A DNA stretch of 64,000 nucleotides from BOG-994 sp049514215 (GCA_049514215.1 JBEKVI010000005.1:1-64000); one strand, 5' to 3'. Shown: positions 17,771 to 26,653, numbered from the stretch's first letter. Numbers and translations: made by a program. The notes: a model not told the origin generated them from the sequence alone.

Positions 17771-19846
17771 ATGTCGCGCACGCTGTTTGTGACCACCGCC
17801 CTGCCCTATGCCAACGGTCCGTTTCACGTCGGCCATATGATGGAATACATCCAGGCTGATATCTGGGTGCGTTTCATGCGGATGCAAGGTCACGCCGTGC
17901 ACTTCTTGGGTGCGGACGACGCGCATGGGGCCCCGATCATGCTGCGCGCCGAGAGCGAGGGCATCACCCCCCAGGAGCTGGTGGCGCGGGTCGCGGCGGA
18001 CCGGCCGCGCTACCTTCAGGGATTTCATATCGAGTTCGATCATTGGAGTTCGACGGACTCGCCTGCCAACACGGTCTTGTGCGAGTCGATCTACCGGGCC
18101 TTGCGGGAGCAGGACCTGATCGTGGTCAAAGCGGTCGAGCAGTTCTTCGACCCGGTCAAGGCGATGTTTCTGCCGGATCGCTACATCAAAGGCGAGTGTC
18201 CGAATTGCCATTCGCGCGATCAGAACGGGGACAACTGCGAGGTCTGCGGGACGGTCTATGCGCCCACCGAACTCATCAACCCCTACTCAGCGCTCTCCGG
18301 TGCGGTGCCGGTTTTGCGCTCCTCCGAACATTTCTTCTTCAAGCTCTCGGATCCCCGCTGCGTCGATTTTCTGAAGGAATGGACGGAAGGAAGCGCCCCC
18401 CAGACGGGGCTGCCGCATCTGCAGCCCGAGGCCCGCAACAAGGCCAAGGAATGGCTGCACGGCACAGGTGATGGGGCCGCCAGCCTGGGCGACTGGGATA
18501 TCTCCCGCGACGCGCCTTACGTCGGCATTCCAATTCCAGACGCGCCAGGTAAATATTTCTACGTCTGGCTCGATGCGCCGGTGGGCTATCTGGCGGCTTT
18601 AAAGAGCTATTTCGATTCCGGGATCGCACGCCAGCGCTACGGCGTGACCCAGAGCTTCGATGAGTTTCTGGCGGATCCGGCCACCGAGCAGATCCACTTC
18701 ATCGGCAAGGATATCGTGTATTTTCACACGCTCTTTTGGCCCGCCATGCTCAAGTTCTCCGGGCGCAAGGTTCCCGACCAGATCAACGTCCATGGATTCA
18801 TCACGGTCTCGGGCGATAAGATGAGCAAGTCCCGAGGCACAGGGATCTCGCCTTTGCGCTACCTGGAACTGGGCATGAATCCGGAGTGGTTTCGCTATTA
18901 CATCGCAGCGAAACTGAATTCGCGCATCGAGGATCTGGACTTCAATCCGGACGATTTCGTGGCCCGCGTGAATAGCGACCTGATCGGCAAGTACGTCAAT
19001 ATCGCAAGCCGCGCGGCCAATTTCCTCACACGCCACTTCGACGGCATCGTGGCGCCCGTCGAGGCGAGCGCAGCCTGGAGAAAGCTTCAGGCCGAGGCCG
19101 TTGCAGTCGAAGTGCGCGCGGCCTTCGAGGCGCGCGATTTCGCGCGCGCGGTGCGGCTTTCGATGACTTTCGCTGACGCCACGAACCAGTATTTCGATGC
19201 CGAAAAACCCTGGGAACTCGCGCGTGAGCCAGGCCAGCGCGAGCGGCTGCACGAGGTGTGCTCGGTCTGTCTAAACGCGTTTGCGGTCCTGACACTGTGG
19301 CTAAAGCCCATTTTGCCCAAGCTCGCCACCCAGGCCGAGACCTTTCTCGGAATCGGCCCTTTACAGTGGACCGCGCCCATCCATCTGCACCAGATCCGGC
19401 CCTACAGGCATCTGCTCACCCGGGTCGAGCCCAAGCAGGTCGACGCGCTCCTCGAAGCCCCGAGCGAGCCCAAGGACTCAGAGGCCGCGAGCGCCGCTTC
19501 GGCCCCCCTGGCCCCAGAGATCACCATCGAGGACTTTTCCCGCATCGATCTGCGCGTGGCGCGTATCATCGCCGCAAGCACCGTGAAGGGTTCGGACAAA
19601 CTGCTTGAGCTTAAGGTCGATCTTGGAGAAGGACGACACAGGACGATATTTTCCGGAATCCAGTCGGCCTATGCCCCCGAAACGCTGGTGGGGCGTCTGA
19701 CCGTCGTGGTGGCCAATCTCGTCCCGCGGAAAATGAAATTCGGCGTGAGCGAGGGCATGGTCCTGGCGGCCTCGGGGGTGTCGGCCACGGGCATCTACCT
19801 GCTGGAAGCGGACTCGGGAGCGGAGCCGGGTATGCGCGTGACCTAA
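17771..19846 (+). CDS. metG: Methionyl-tRNA synthetase
   Basis: Charges tRNA-Met. It is a 691-aa enzyme of the long type. The HIGH-equivalent HVGH is at residues 19-22, a zinc-binding knob with two Cys pairs (CPNC and CEVC) lies around 140-165, KMSKS is near residue 350, and a C-terminal tRNA-binding EMAP-like domain (from about 570, ITIEDFSRIDLRVARI) supports dimerisation. The linker before this domain is rich in Ser, Ala and Pro. All catalytic signatures are intact, so it should be the functional housekeeping copy. Confidence 0.98.
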   Translation: MSRTLFVTTALPYANGPFHVGHMMEYIQADIWVRFMRMQGHAVHFLGADDAHGAPIMLRAESEGITPQELVARVAADRPRYLQGFHIEFDHWSSTDSPANTVLCESIYRALREQDLIVVKAVEQFFDPVKAMFLPDRYIKGECPNCHSRDQNGDNCEVCGTVYAPTELINPYSALSGAVPVLRSSEHFFFKLSDPRCVDFLKEWTEGSAPQTGLPHLQPEARNKAKEWLHGTGDGAASLGDWDISRDAPYVGIPIPDAPGKYFYVWLDAPVGYLAALKSYFDSGIARQRYGVTQSFDEFLADPATEQIHFIGKDIVYFHTLFWPAMLKFSGRKVPDQINVHGFITVSGDKMSKSRGTGISPLRYLELGMNPEWFRYYIAAKLNSRIEDLDFNPDDFVARVNSDLIGKYVNIASRAANFLTRHFDGIVAPVEASAAWRKLQAEAVAVEVRAAFEARDFARAVRLSMTFADATNQYFDAEKPWELAREPGQRERLHEVCSVCLNAFAVLTLWLKPILPKLATQAETFLGIGPLQWTAPIHLHQIRPYRHLLTRVEPKQVDALLEAPSEPKDSEAASAASAPLAPEITIEDFSRIDLRVARIIAASTVKGSDKLLELKVDLGEGRHRTIFSGIQSAYAPETLVGRLTVVVANLVPRKMKFGVSEGMVLAASGVSATGIYLLEADSGAEPGMRVT

Positions 19847-19908
19847 GGCCGGATCGGGCCGGAGCCACCGCGGTCGAAAAGGAAGCCCGATTCGCCCAAA
19901 AATATGAT

Positions 19909-19937
19909 GCGACAGGCCGCGCGGCGCGCAGTATAAT
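19909..19937 (+). promoter_or_regulatory. Sigma-70-type promoter for the oxidoreductase/acyl-CoA dehydrogenase pair
   Basis: A perfect TATAAT at 19932-19937 is preceded by GCGACA (four of six matches to TTGACA) at 19909-19914 with the ideal 17-bp spacer. It sits 80 bp upstream of the ATG at 20017 in the 170-bp gap after metG. Read from sequence only. Confidence 0.55.
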
Positions 19938-20016
19938 CCCTTCCGTACACTAGTGCGTGGAAGATGGCCCCCTTCATGAAACGCTGGCGCGCGGCCCAAA
20001 AACGAGGAGACCCCCA

Positions 20017-20991
20017 ATGAGAGCGGTGCTGTGCAAGGCTTATGGTCCACCGGAAAGTCTCGTGATCGAAGACATTGCTTCGCTTGTCCCCGGTCCGACC
20101 CAGGTGGTCGTGAAGGTCGAGGCCGCCGGGGTCAATTTTCCCGACACCTTGATCATCCAGAACAAATATCAATTCAAGCCGCCACTGCCGTTTTCTCCAG
20201 GCGGAGAGGCCGCAGGAACCATCAAGTCCAAGGGCGACCAGGTCAAGGGCTTCGAAATCGGTCAAAAAGTCATCGCCTTTACGGGTCATGGCGCTTTTGC
20301 CGAGGAGGTTGTAGCCGACGCGGGGCGGCTTTTGCCCATTCCGCCGGGTATGCCTTTCGATGTCGCGGCCTCGTTCGTGATGACCTATGGCACCTCCTAC
20401 CACGCGCTCAAGGACAGGGCACAGCTCAAGGCGGGTGAAACCCTCCTTGTGCTTGGCGCCGCGGGCGGTGTCGGCCTTGCCGCAGTGGAGATCGGAAAAG
20501 CCTTGGGCGCGCGCGTGATCGCAGCGGCATCGAGCGACTCCAAGCTCGCCGTGTGCAAGGAACACGGCGCCGATGCACTCATCAACTACAGCACAGAGGA
20601 TTTGCGCGAGCGCATCAAAGCGCTCACCGAGGGTCGGGGCATCGATGTCATCTACGACCCGGTGGGGGGCGGCTTTAGCGAACCGGCCCTGCGCAGCATG
20701 GCCTGGCGCGGGCGCTTTCTCGTCGTGGGCTTTGCCAACGGCGAGATTCCGAGCATCCCATTGAACCTCACCCTCCTTAAGGGCTGCTCGATCGTGGGAG
20801 TGTTCTGGGGAGACTTCGTGCGGCGCGAGCCCAAGGCCAGCGCGAACGACCTCAAAGAACTCATGGAGTTGCTGCACGCAGGCAAGCTCAAGCCCCTCGT
20901 TTCTGCTCACTATCCGTTCGAGCACATCGCCGATGCCTTGAATTCCGTTCTTGAGCGCAAGGTCACCGGCAAGATCGTTGTCACGCCCTGA
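20017..20991 (+). CDS. NADPH:quinone oxidoreductase-like MDR enzyme
   Basis: 324-aa zinc-independent medium-chain dehydrogenase/reductase of the quinone oxidoreductase (zeta-crystallin) group. The catalytic-domain entry GVNFPDTLIIQNKYQ and the Rossmann motif LGAAGGVGLAAVEIGKALGARV are clear, and the zinc ligands of alcohol dehydrogenases are absent. GAGGAG stands before the ATG; the longer in-frame start at 19957 would overlap the promoter region and is rejected. It is followed after 21 bp by an acyl-CoA dehydrogenase. The pairing suggests acyl-CoA or quinone redox metabolism, but the natural substrate is not known. Confidence 0.88.
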   Translation: MRAVLCKAYGPPESLVIEDIASLVPGPTQVVVKVEAAGVNFPDTLIIQNKYQFKPPLPFSPGGEAAGTIKSKGDQVKGFEIGQKVIAFTGHGAFAEEVVADAGRLLPIPPGMPFDVAASFVMTYGTSYHALKDRAQLKAGETLLVLGAAGGVGLAAVEIGKALGARVIAAASSDSKLAVCKEHGADALINYSTEDLRERIKALTEGRGIDVIYDPVGGGFSEPALRSMAWRGRFLVVGFANGEIPSIPLNLTLLKGCSIVGVFWGDFVRREPKASANDLKELMELLHAGKLKPLVSAHYPFEHIADALNSVLERKVTGKIVVTP

Positions 20992-21012
20992 TCCCCCACA
21001 AAGGAAGACGCT

Positions 21013-22281
21013 ATGAATTTCGACTACACACCGAAGGTTCAGGAACTCAGAGCACGCCTGATTGCCTTCATGGATGAGCACGTCTATCCCAGCGAGCACC
21101 TGTTTCATGCCGAAATTGCGGCCAACCGCGCCAAGGGAAACCCCTGGATCCCGACGAAGATCGTCGAGGAATTAAAGCCCCTGGCACGCAAAGCGGGGCT
21201 CTGGAATCTCTTCTTGCCCTTTTCCAAGCGCGTCCCCGAAGGCTTGACCAATCTCGAATACGCCCCTTTGTGCGAGATCATGGGACGCGTGAGCTGGGCC
21301 CCGGAAATCTTCAATTGCTCGGCACCCGATACGGGCAACATGGAGACCTTGGAGCGCTATGGCTCCGAAGAGATCAAGCGCGCCTGGCTTGATCCGCTGC
21401 TCAAGGGCGAAATCCGCTCGGCCTTTCTTATGACTGAACCTGCGGTCGCGTCGTCAGATGCCACCAACATCCAGTGCCGTATCGAACGCCAAGGCGATCA
21501 TTACGTCATCAACGGGCTCAAATGGTGGTCGTCGGGGGCGGGTGATCCGCGCTGTGCGGTCTACATCGTCATGGGCAAGACCAATCCAGACGCCGGACGG
21601 CACGAGCAGCAGTCCATGATTGTCGTCCCGGCCAATGCGGCAGGCGTGAAGGTTCTCAGGCCCTTGAGCGTGTTCGGATACGACGACGCTCCCCACGGCC
21701 ACATGGAAGTCGATCTCAAGGAGGTCAAGGTCCCGGTGGGCAATATCCTCCTTGGCGAGGGACGCGGCTTCGAGATCGCCCAGGGACGACTGGGACCCGG
21801 ACGCATCCACCACTGCATGCGTCTTATTGGCGTGGCCGAGCGTGCGCTGGAACTCATGTGCAAGCGCTCGATGGAGCGCGTCGCGTTTGGCAAGAAGATT
21901 GGAGAGCAGACGGTCACGCAGGAACGCATCGCCGAGGCGCGCTGCATGATCGACCAGGCACGCCTGCTCACGCTCAAGGCCGCCTATATGATGGACACGG
22001 TGGGAAACAAAGTGGCCCGCAGCGAGATCGCGATGATCAAGGTGATCGCGCCCAACATGGCCTGCCAGATCATCGATTGGGCCATCCAGGCCCATGGCGG
22101 TGGCGGCGTCTCGGACGACTTTCCCTTGGCGCATATGTATGCGAGTTCCCGCACGCTGCGGCTTGCCGACGGTCCCGACGAGGTCCACCGCAATGCGATT
22201 GCCAAGCTCGAACTGGCCAAGCACCTGAAGATTCCTGGCGCGGCCGACAAGGTCGAGATCCCCATCACCCGCGGCTGCTAA
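21013..22281 (+). CDS. Acyl-CoA dehydrogenase (ACAD10/11-like)
   Basis: 422-aa flavoprotein oxidising acyl-CoA thioesters. The N-terminal helical domain has an extended PSEHLFHAEI segment typical of the ACAD10/11 branch. FAD/substrate motifs include AFLMTEPAVASSDATNI and WWSSGAGDPRC, and the C-terminal domain carries QAHGGGGVSDDFPLA and LADGPDEVHR, whose acidic residue occupies the catalytic-base region. AAGGAAG lies before the ATG. It probably shares an operon with the preceding oxidoreductase. Chain-length preference is unknown; relatives act on long or modified (for example 4-hydroxy) acyl-CoAs. Confidence 0.9.
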   Translation: MNFDYTPKVQELRARLIAFMDEHVYPSEHLFHAEIAANRAKGNPWIPTKIVEELKPLARKAGLWNLFLPFSKRVPEGLTNLEYAPLCEIMGRVSWAPEIFNCSAPDTGNMETLERYGSEEIKRAWLDPLLKGEIRSAFLMTEPAVASSDATNIQCRIERQGDHYVINGLKWWSSGAGDPRCAVYIVMGKTNPDAGRHEQQSMIVVPANAAGVKVLRPLSVFGYDDAPHGHMEVDLKEVKVPVGNILLGEGRGFEIAQGRLGPGRIHHCMRLIGVAERALELMCKRSMERVAFGKKIGEQTVTQERIAEARCMIDQARLLTLKAAYMMDTVGNKVARSEIAMIKVIAPNMACQIIDWAIQAHGGGGVSDDFPLAHMYASSRTLRLADGPDEVHRNAIAKLELAKHLKIPGAADKVEIPITRGC

Positions 22282-22285
22282 GCCA

Positions 22286-22339
22286 AAGGCCTGCCTCCCC
22301 TTCGCTCGTTCCGCGATTTTTCCCGCAGAGGCAGGCCTT
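22286..22339 (+). terminator. Perfect 12-bp inverted repeat after the acyl-CoA dehydrogenase
   Basis: AAGGCCTGCCTC at 22286-22297 pairs perfectly with GAGGCAGGCCTT at 22328-22339 across a 30-nt loop, beginning 5 bp after the stop codon. There is no U-tract, so it may be a factor-dependent stop, a 3'-end stabiliser, or chance. The rest of the 468-bp gap to 22749 (22340-22650) shows nothing I can support; an AT-rich promoter zone begins near 22650. Confidence 0.4.
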
Positions 22340-22656
22340 CCTTGACCTTCATCGGCGCAAGGGGTCTTCGCGACGAGGGCGCGCCCGGTGCCTTCCGATA
22401 AACGCGCACGCTGCGGCGAGGAGGCAGGCGCATCCGGCTGGGGACGGCTTGGCTAAGGCAGCGTGCACGGCGCCTAGCAGCGCGTGAAACAAGAGGGTCA
22501 CCCTGTGGTCGTCGGACCGACGACCGACCCAGGCCCCGATCACGATTCCGGACCCACAGAGGACAACCGCGTCATCCGTGGCCTGGTGCGCCATTTGCCC
22601 CAGGCCTGACCGGCGCTCGGTCCTCCCTCTTTCCTCTCGCGTCCGCGAAATGTCTA

Positions 22657-22699
22657 TTCTTGTTGACTTCAGCCAAATTCATATTAAAGTGATATCACT
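22657..22699 (+). promoter_or_regulatory. Promoter zone with 12-bp palindromic operator candidate
   Basis: Before the SPFH gene the DNA becomes AT-rich. TTGTTG at 22660-22665 and TATTAA at 22682-22687, 16 bp apart, make a weak sigma-70 promoter. Immediately downstream, AGTGATATCACT at 22688-22699 is a perfect 12-bp palindrome placed over the expected transcription start. The operon's third gene encodes a ribbon-helix-helix protein, a fold that binds short palindromes, so autoregulation is an attractive inference. Confidence 0.4.
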
Positions 22700-22749
22700 A
22701 CGATATTACCCAATCGGACTCGGCGCGCAATTTAAGGGAGTAAAACGAC

Positions 22750-23643
22750 ATGAAGCCACCGTCACGCGAACTCGACAAATCGACCTTCAACGGCTTTGCC
22801 ATGCTGGCTTTGAGCGTGGTGCTCGCGGTCTTGGCCGCGTTCTTCTTGCTCGAGGCCCTAAACGCCCTCTGGTCGCTCTTCGCGGCTATCGTGTGCATCG
22901 TGCTCGCAGTCGTCAACCTCGCCGGTCTTTACATGCTGCAACCGAACACCGGCGCGATTCTCACGCTTTTTGGGAGCTATCGCGGTACCGACCGCAGTGA
23001 TGGATTGCGCTGGTCGAATCCGTTCTATAAGAAAACCAAGGTGAGCCTGAGGGCACATAACTTCACCAGCGAGAAGATCAAGGTCAACGACCAACGCGGC
23101 AATCCAATCGAGATCGCTGCGGCCATCGTCTGGCGGGTGCGGGATTCGGCGCGCGCCGTGTTTGATGTTGAGGACTACGAATACTACGTGCGCATCCAGT
23201 CCGAGGCCGCGATCCGGCACCTGGCCTCGAGCTATCCCTACGACGAGGGGGAGACCGGCGGCAGCCCGGCCGTGCCCGCCATCCGGACCCTGCGCTCGAG
23301 CACCCAGCAGGTCACCGAGAGCCTCATGGAGGAGCTCAACGAGCGTCTCGATATCGCGGGCATCCATATCGAGGACGCCAAGCTCACCCACCTCGCCTAT
23401 GCTCCAGAGATCGCGGGCGTGATGCTGCGCCGTCAGCAGGCCGAGGCGATTATCTCGGCTCGCTCGAAGATCGTGACAGGCGCAGTGAGCATGGTGGAAA
23501 TGGCGCTCAAGGCGCTCTCGGAGCGCCGCATCATTGATCTCGACGACGAACGCAAAGCCGCCATGGTGGGTAACCTTCTCGTGGTGCTGTGCGCCGAATC
23601 CGAAGTCCAGCCCGTTGTGAACACAGGAACGCTCTACAACTGA
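22750..23643 (+). CDS. SPFH / Band 7 membrane protein
   Basis: 297-aa protein with two N-terminal membrane helices (about residues 15-40 and 42-65) and then an SPFH domain (GLRWSNPFYKKTKVSLRA to about residue 260). The QVTESLMEELNERL region and the Ala/Glu/Arg-rich helix VMLRRQQAEAIISARSKIV are typical of the prohibitin/stomatin-like group. AAGGGAG is 8 bp before the ATG. Such proteins scaffold membrane microdomains or regulate proteases. Two small genes follow closely on the same strand (PH-like membrane protein, RHH protein), a grouping I recall from other bacteria but whose job is not established. Confidence 0.88.
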   Translation: MKPPSRELDKSTFNGFAMLALSVVLAVLAAFFLLEALNALWSLFAAIVCIVLAVVNLAGLYMLQPNTGAILTLFGSYRGTDRSDGLRWSNPFYKKTKVSLRAHNFTSEKIKVNDQRGNPIEIAAAIVWRVRDSARAVFDVEDYEYYVRIQSEAAIRHLASSYPYDEGETGGSPAVPAIRTLRSSTQQVTESLMEELNERLDIAGIHIEDAKLTHLAYAPEIAGVMLRRQQAEAIISARSKIVTGAVSMVEMALKALSERRIIDLDDERKAAMVGNLLVVLCAESEVQPVVNTGTLYN

Positions 23644-23656
23644 GCCCGAGCGCATC

Positions 23657-24127
23657 GTGAACCGCGAACTTTACCGACACACGCAGTTCGGCTGGCTTCT
23701 CATTACGGTCGTCCTCGTTCCGGCCGTGATCCTGGCCCTGGTCCTGCCGCTCGCCCTGGGCCGCGCGGCGCATCCGCTACCAAGCCTGCTGCTGCCGGGC
23801 TTTATCGCCTTGGGTGTATTGGGCGCGCTCCTTTTCGGCGCGCTCGAGGTCCGCGTGACGACCGCTGCGCTTCACTGGCGATTTGGCATCGGCCTATTGC
23901 GCTTTGAGATTTCCCTGTCCGAGATTGAATCGATCAAGGCCGTGCGCACGTCGGTCGCTTCCGGTTGGGGGATCCATCGCACACGCCGCGGTTGGGTCTA
24001 CAACGTGGCAGGCTTCGATGCCCTCGAGGTGCAACAGAAATCCGGCACGATTGTCTTGATCGGAACCGACGAGCCCGTTGTCTTGCGCCGAGTTCTCGAA
24101 CGCGCTCTTTCGACTCACGGCGCCTAG
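23657..24127 (+). CDS. Small membrane protein with bacterial PH-like domain
   Basis: 156 aa from a GTG start 13 bp after the SPFH stop. Two membrane helices (about 12-33 and 43-62) precede a beta-rich region (LEVRVTTAALHWRFGIGLLRFEISLSEI...) resembling a bacterial PH domain, with GWGIHRTRRGWVYNVAGFDALEV containing the Trp/Gly-rich turn commonly seen in this family. It is probably made with the SPFH protein and acts with it at the inner membrane. The PH assignment is by pattern, not by search. Confidence 0.7.
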   Translation: MNRELYRHTQFGWLLITVVLVPAVILALVLPLALGRAAHPLPSLLLPGFIALGVLGALLFGALEVRVTTAALHWRFGIGLLRFEISLSEIESIKAVRTSVASGWGIHRTRRGWVYNVAGFDALEVQQKSGTIVLIGTDEPVVLRRVLERALSTHGA

Positions 24128-24130
24128 AAA

Positions 24131-24313
24131 TTGGCGCAGTCCTCCAAGAAATCGTTCCTGCTGCGAATCGACCCCGCGCTGTGGAGCGAACTCGAGAGGC
24201 TGGCTGCCGCGGAATTGCGAAGCGTCAACGCACAAATCGAGTTTCTTCTGCGCGACGCCATCGCCCGCCGCAAGGCCGCGCCCCGGCCCGCACCCCCGTC
24301 GGACGGCCCTTGA
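24131..24313 (+). CDS. Ribbon-helix-helix (Arc/CopG-like) protein
   Basis: 60-aa protein. KKSFLLRIDPALWSELERLAAAELRSVNAQIEFLLRDAI matches the Arc/CopG fold: a short basic strand, helix, turn, and a second helix with the N-AQIEFLL signature. The only possible start is TTG at 24131, because the preceding gene's stop is in frame just 3 bp earlier; translation is probably coupled. The tail is Pro/Ala-rich. It resembles antitoxin-type DNA-binding proteins, but no toxin-like gene is adjacent. Control of its own operon through the palindrome at 22688-22699 is inferred. Confidence 0.72.
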   Translation: MAQSSKKSFLLRIDPALWSELERLAAAELRSVNAQIEFLLRDAIARRKAAPRPAPPSDGP

Positions 24314-24427
24314 GCGCCACTCTGCGCACAAGTGTCCGTTGTGATTCGGTCTTTGCGGCGACAAGGCGCGACCCCGGAGGCAAACAACGGTAAAATGACG
24401 CGTCTACTGTCTTATGCGCGGCCCGCC

Positions 24428-24613
24428 ATGTATGTTTCCGAAGTCACCCAATTTCTCACCGAATTCATCAAAGAGCATCCGGACGTCGAGGCCGACCAGA
24501 AGAAGGGCCGGGCCATCTGGTGGGACCAGGAACCCGCAAGCCTCGAGCGGCGCGCCCGGATCGAGGAATCGACCGTGCCCCAGCAAGGATACGTCTACCA
24601 GATCAAGGGCTAA
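24428..24613 (+). CDS. DUF3460 family protein
   Basis: 61-aa soluble protein (MYVSEVTQFLTEFIKEHPDVEAD to QQGYVYQIKG) with conserved-looking KKGRAIWWD and the VPQQGYVY end, matching my memory of the DUF3460 family of betaproteobacteria, which commonly precedes scpA. The ATG at 24428 is used; the longer open frame upstream has no similarity. Its stop lies 3 bp before scpA. Function unknown. Confidence 0.78.
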   Translation: MYVSEVTQFLTEFIKEHPDVEADQKKGRAIWWDQEPASLERRARIEESTVPQQGYVYQIKG

Positions 24614-24616
24614 GGG

Positions 24617-25474
24617 GTGAGTCTGCCCGCGGCGCAAAACGCGCCGGTCGAACTGCCGCCGACCTCGCACGACTCCACGCCCGACGTGATTGACGGCATG
24701 GCCTTTGCGCGTCTCTATGGCGAGCCGCTTTTTCAGCTTCCGCAGGATCTGTACATCCCGCCAGATGCGCTCGAGGTCTTCCTTGAGACCTTCGAGGGTC
24801 CGCTCGATCTGCTCTTGTACCTGATCCGCAAGCAAAATTTCAACGTGCTCGATATTCCGATGGCCGAGGTGACGCGCCAATATCTGGGATATATCGAGCA
24901 GATTCGAAAGAACAACCTCGAGCTCGCAGCCGAATACCTGCTCATGGCGGCATTGTTAATCGAGATCAAATCGCGCATGCTCTTGCCGGTCAAAAAGGGC
25001 GATACCGGACAGGACGCCGAGGATCCCCGCGCCGAACTCGTCAGGCGCCTTCTTGAGTACGAGCAGATGAAGCTGGCCGCGCAGCAAATCGACCAACTGC
25101 CCCTTCTGGGGCGCGATTTCCTCCGAGCGCAGGTGGTCATCGAACAAACCATCGCGGCGCGCCTGCCGCAGGTCGAGGCGCTCGACCTCAGAGCCGCCTG
25201 GGCCGAAGTCGTCAAGCGCGCAAGCCTTGGGGCCTCGCATCACATTGCGCGCGAACAGCTCTCGGTGCGCGAGCACATGACGGCGATCCTGCGCGTGTTG
25301 CAGAACGCACGCTTCGTGGAGTTTAGCGAACTGTTCGACCCTGCTCGCGGGATTCCGGTCGCAATCGTCCACTTTCTCGCGCTCTTGGAGCTCTCGCGCG
25401 AGGCGCTCGTGGAGATCACCCAGGCCGAGGCCTATGCCCCCATCTACGTGCGGCTGACCTACGTCCCCTCGTAG
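24617..25474 (+). CDS. scpA: Segregation and condensation protein A
   Basis: Kleisin subunit of the SMC-ScpAB condensin, which compacts and segregates the chromosome. It is 285 aa. LETFEGPLDLLLYLIRKQNFNVLDIPMAEV (about residues 54-83) is the diagnostic ScpA N-terminal motif, and the C-terminal winged-helix part (REHMTAILRVLQNARFVEFSELF) is present. The start is a GTG at 24617 inside AAGGGGTGA just after the DUF3460 stop. scpB is not in the window. The gene converges on dnaJ with a 19-bp gap. Confidence 0.93.
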   Translation: MSLPAAQNAPVELPPTSHDSTPDVIDGMAFARLYGEPLFQLPQDLYIPPDALEVFLETFEGPLDLLLYLIRKQNFNVLDIPMAEVTRQYLGYIEQIRKNNLELAAEYLLMAALLIEIKSRMLLPVKKGDTGQDAEDPRAELVRRLLEYEQMKLAAQQIDQLPLLGRDFLRAQVVIEQTIAARLPQVEALDLRAAWAEVVKRASLGASHHIAREQLSVREHMTAILRVLQNARFVEFSELFDPARGIPVAIVHFLALLELSREALVEITQAEAYAPIYVRLTYVPS

Positions 25475-25493
25475 GTCAAGCCCGCGCGCCCGA

Positions 25494-26624
25494 CTACTCG
25501 GCGAAGTATTCCTTGACCTTGTCGAACCAACTCTTGCTTTGCGGACTGTGCTTGGCGCCCCCATCGCGCGTCGAGTGATCGAATTCACGCAGGAGCTTTT
25601 TCTGCAGATCAGTCAGGCGCACCGGCGTCTCGAGCACCACGTGACAGTAGAGGTCGCCCGGATAGCCTGATCGCACGCCCTTGATCCCCTTGCCACGCAG
25701 CCGAAAGGTCTTGCCGCTTTGCGTGCCTTCCGGGATCGAAATCGTGGCTTTGCCCGCCAGTGTCGGAATATCGATGTCGCCGCCCAGCGCTGCAACCGCA
25801 AATGAAATCGGCATCTCGCAATGCAGATCATCGCCGTCGCGCTGGAACACGGCATGCGCCTTGATATGGATCTCGACGTAGAGATCGCCCGCGGGACCGC
25901 CATTGACGCCGGGCTCGCCATTGCCTGACGAGCGGATGCGCATGCCCTCGTCGATGCCGGCGGGAATTTTGACCTCGAGCGTCTTGTTGCGCTTGATCTT
26001 GCCTAGCCCCTCGCAACTCGCGCAGGGATCGGGCAGGAATTTACCAGTACCGTGGCACTTGGGACAGGTCTGCTGGATCGAGAAGAAGCCCTGTTGCATG
26101 CGCACCGTTCCCTGCCCTTGGCAGGTCGGGCAGGCCTGCGGCTTCGTGCCCACCTTGGCTCCGGAGCCGTGGCACGTATCGCATTCCTCCCAGCCGGGGA
26201 TGCGAATCTGGGTCTCATAGCCATGCGCGGCCTGCTCGAGGGTGACCTCCATGGAATAACGCAGATCGGCCCCGCGATACACCTGCGGGCCGCCACCGCG
26301 TTGCCGGCCTCCGCCAAAGATGTCCCCGAAGATGTCGCCAAACGCATCCGCGAAGCCACCCATGCCCGCGCCGGCGAATCCGGCGCCACCGGCATTGGCA
26401 TCGACCCCCGCATGGCCGTATCGATCGTAGGCTGCGCGCTTGTCGGAATCCGATAGCATCTCGTAGGCTTCCTTGGCCTCCTTGAAATGCTCTTCGGCGC
26501 CCTTGTTGTCCGGATTCCGATCCGGATGGTATTTCATGGCGAGCTTGCGATAAGCCTTCTTGATTTCATCGTCCGAGGCATTTTTCGCCAGGCCCAATAC
26601 CTCGTAATAGTCCCTTTTTGCCAT
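25494..26624 (-). CDS. dnaJ: Chaperone protein DnaJ
   Basis: 376-aa class I Hsp40 that stimulates DnaK ATPase and delivers substrates. The J domain has HPD at residues 33-35. A Gly/Phe-rich linker (GGAGFAGAGMGGF) follows, then four CxxCxGxG zinc repeats (CDTCHGSG, CPTCQGQG, CPKCHGTG, CASCEGLG), then the C-terminal substrate domains. It is the last gene of grpE-dnaK-dnaJ and is separated from dnaK by 95 bp holding a strong hairpin. Confidence 0.98.
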   Translation of the reverse strand: MAKRDYYEVLGLAKNASDDEIKKAYRKLAMKYHPDRNPDNKGAEEHFKEAKEAYEMLSDSDKRAAYDRYGHAGVDANAGGAGFAGAGMGGFADAFGDIFGDIFGGGRQRGGGPQVYRGADLRYSMEVTLEQAAHGYETQIRIPGWEECDTCHGSGAKVGTKPQACPTCQGQGTVRMQQGFFSIQQTCPKCHGTGKFLPDPCASCEGLGKIKRNKTLEVKIPAGIDEGMRIRSSGNGEPGVNGGPAGDLYVEIHIKAHAVFQRDGDDLHCEMPISFAVAALGGDIDIPTLAGKATISIPEGTQSGKTFRLRGKGIKGVRSGYPGDLYCHVVLETPVRLTDLQKKLLREFDHSTRDGGAKHSPQSKSWFDKVKEYFAE

Positions 26625-26653
26625 TGCCTTCCTGCATGCCTGATTAACGGAAA

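Noticed and set aside
19843..21108. 421-codon minus-strand frame opposite the oxidoreductase gene
   Set aside because: Shadow frame; it crosses the clear promoter at 19909-19937 and has no family-like sequence.
22349..22594. 81-codon minus-strand frame in the gap before the SPFH gene, with a hydrophobic Ala-rich middle
   Set aside because: No recognisable family, and no independent support such as conserved context; left as unsupported.
24131..24313. RHH gene considered as the antitoxin of a toxin-antitoxin pair
   Set aside because: Neither neighbour resembles a toxin; upstream genes are membrane proteins and downstream is DUF3460/scpA.
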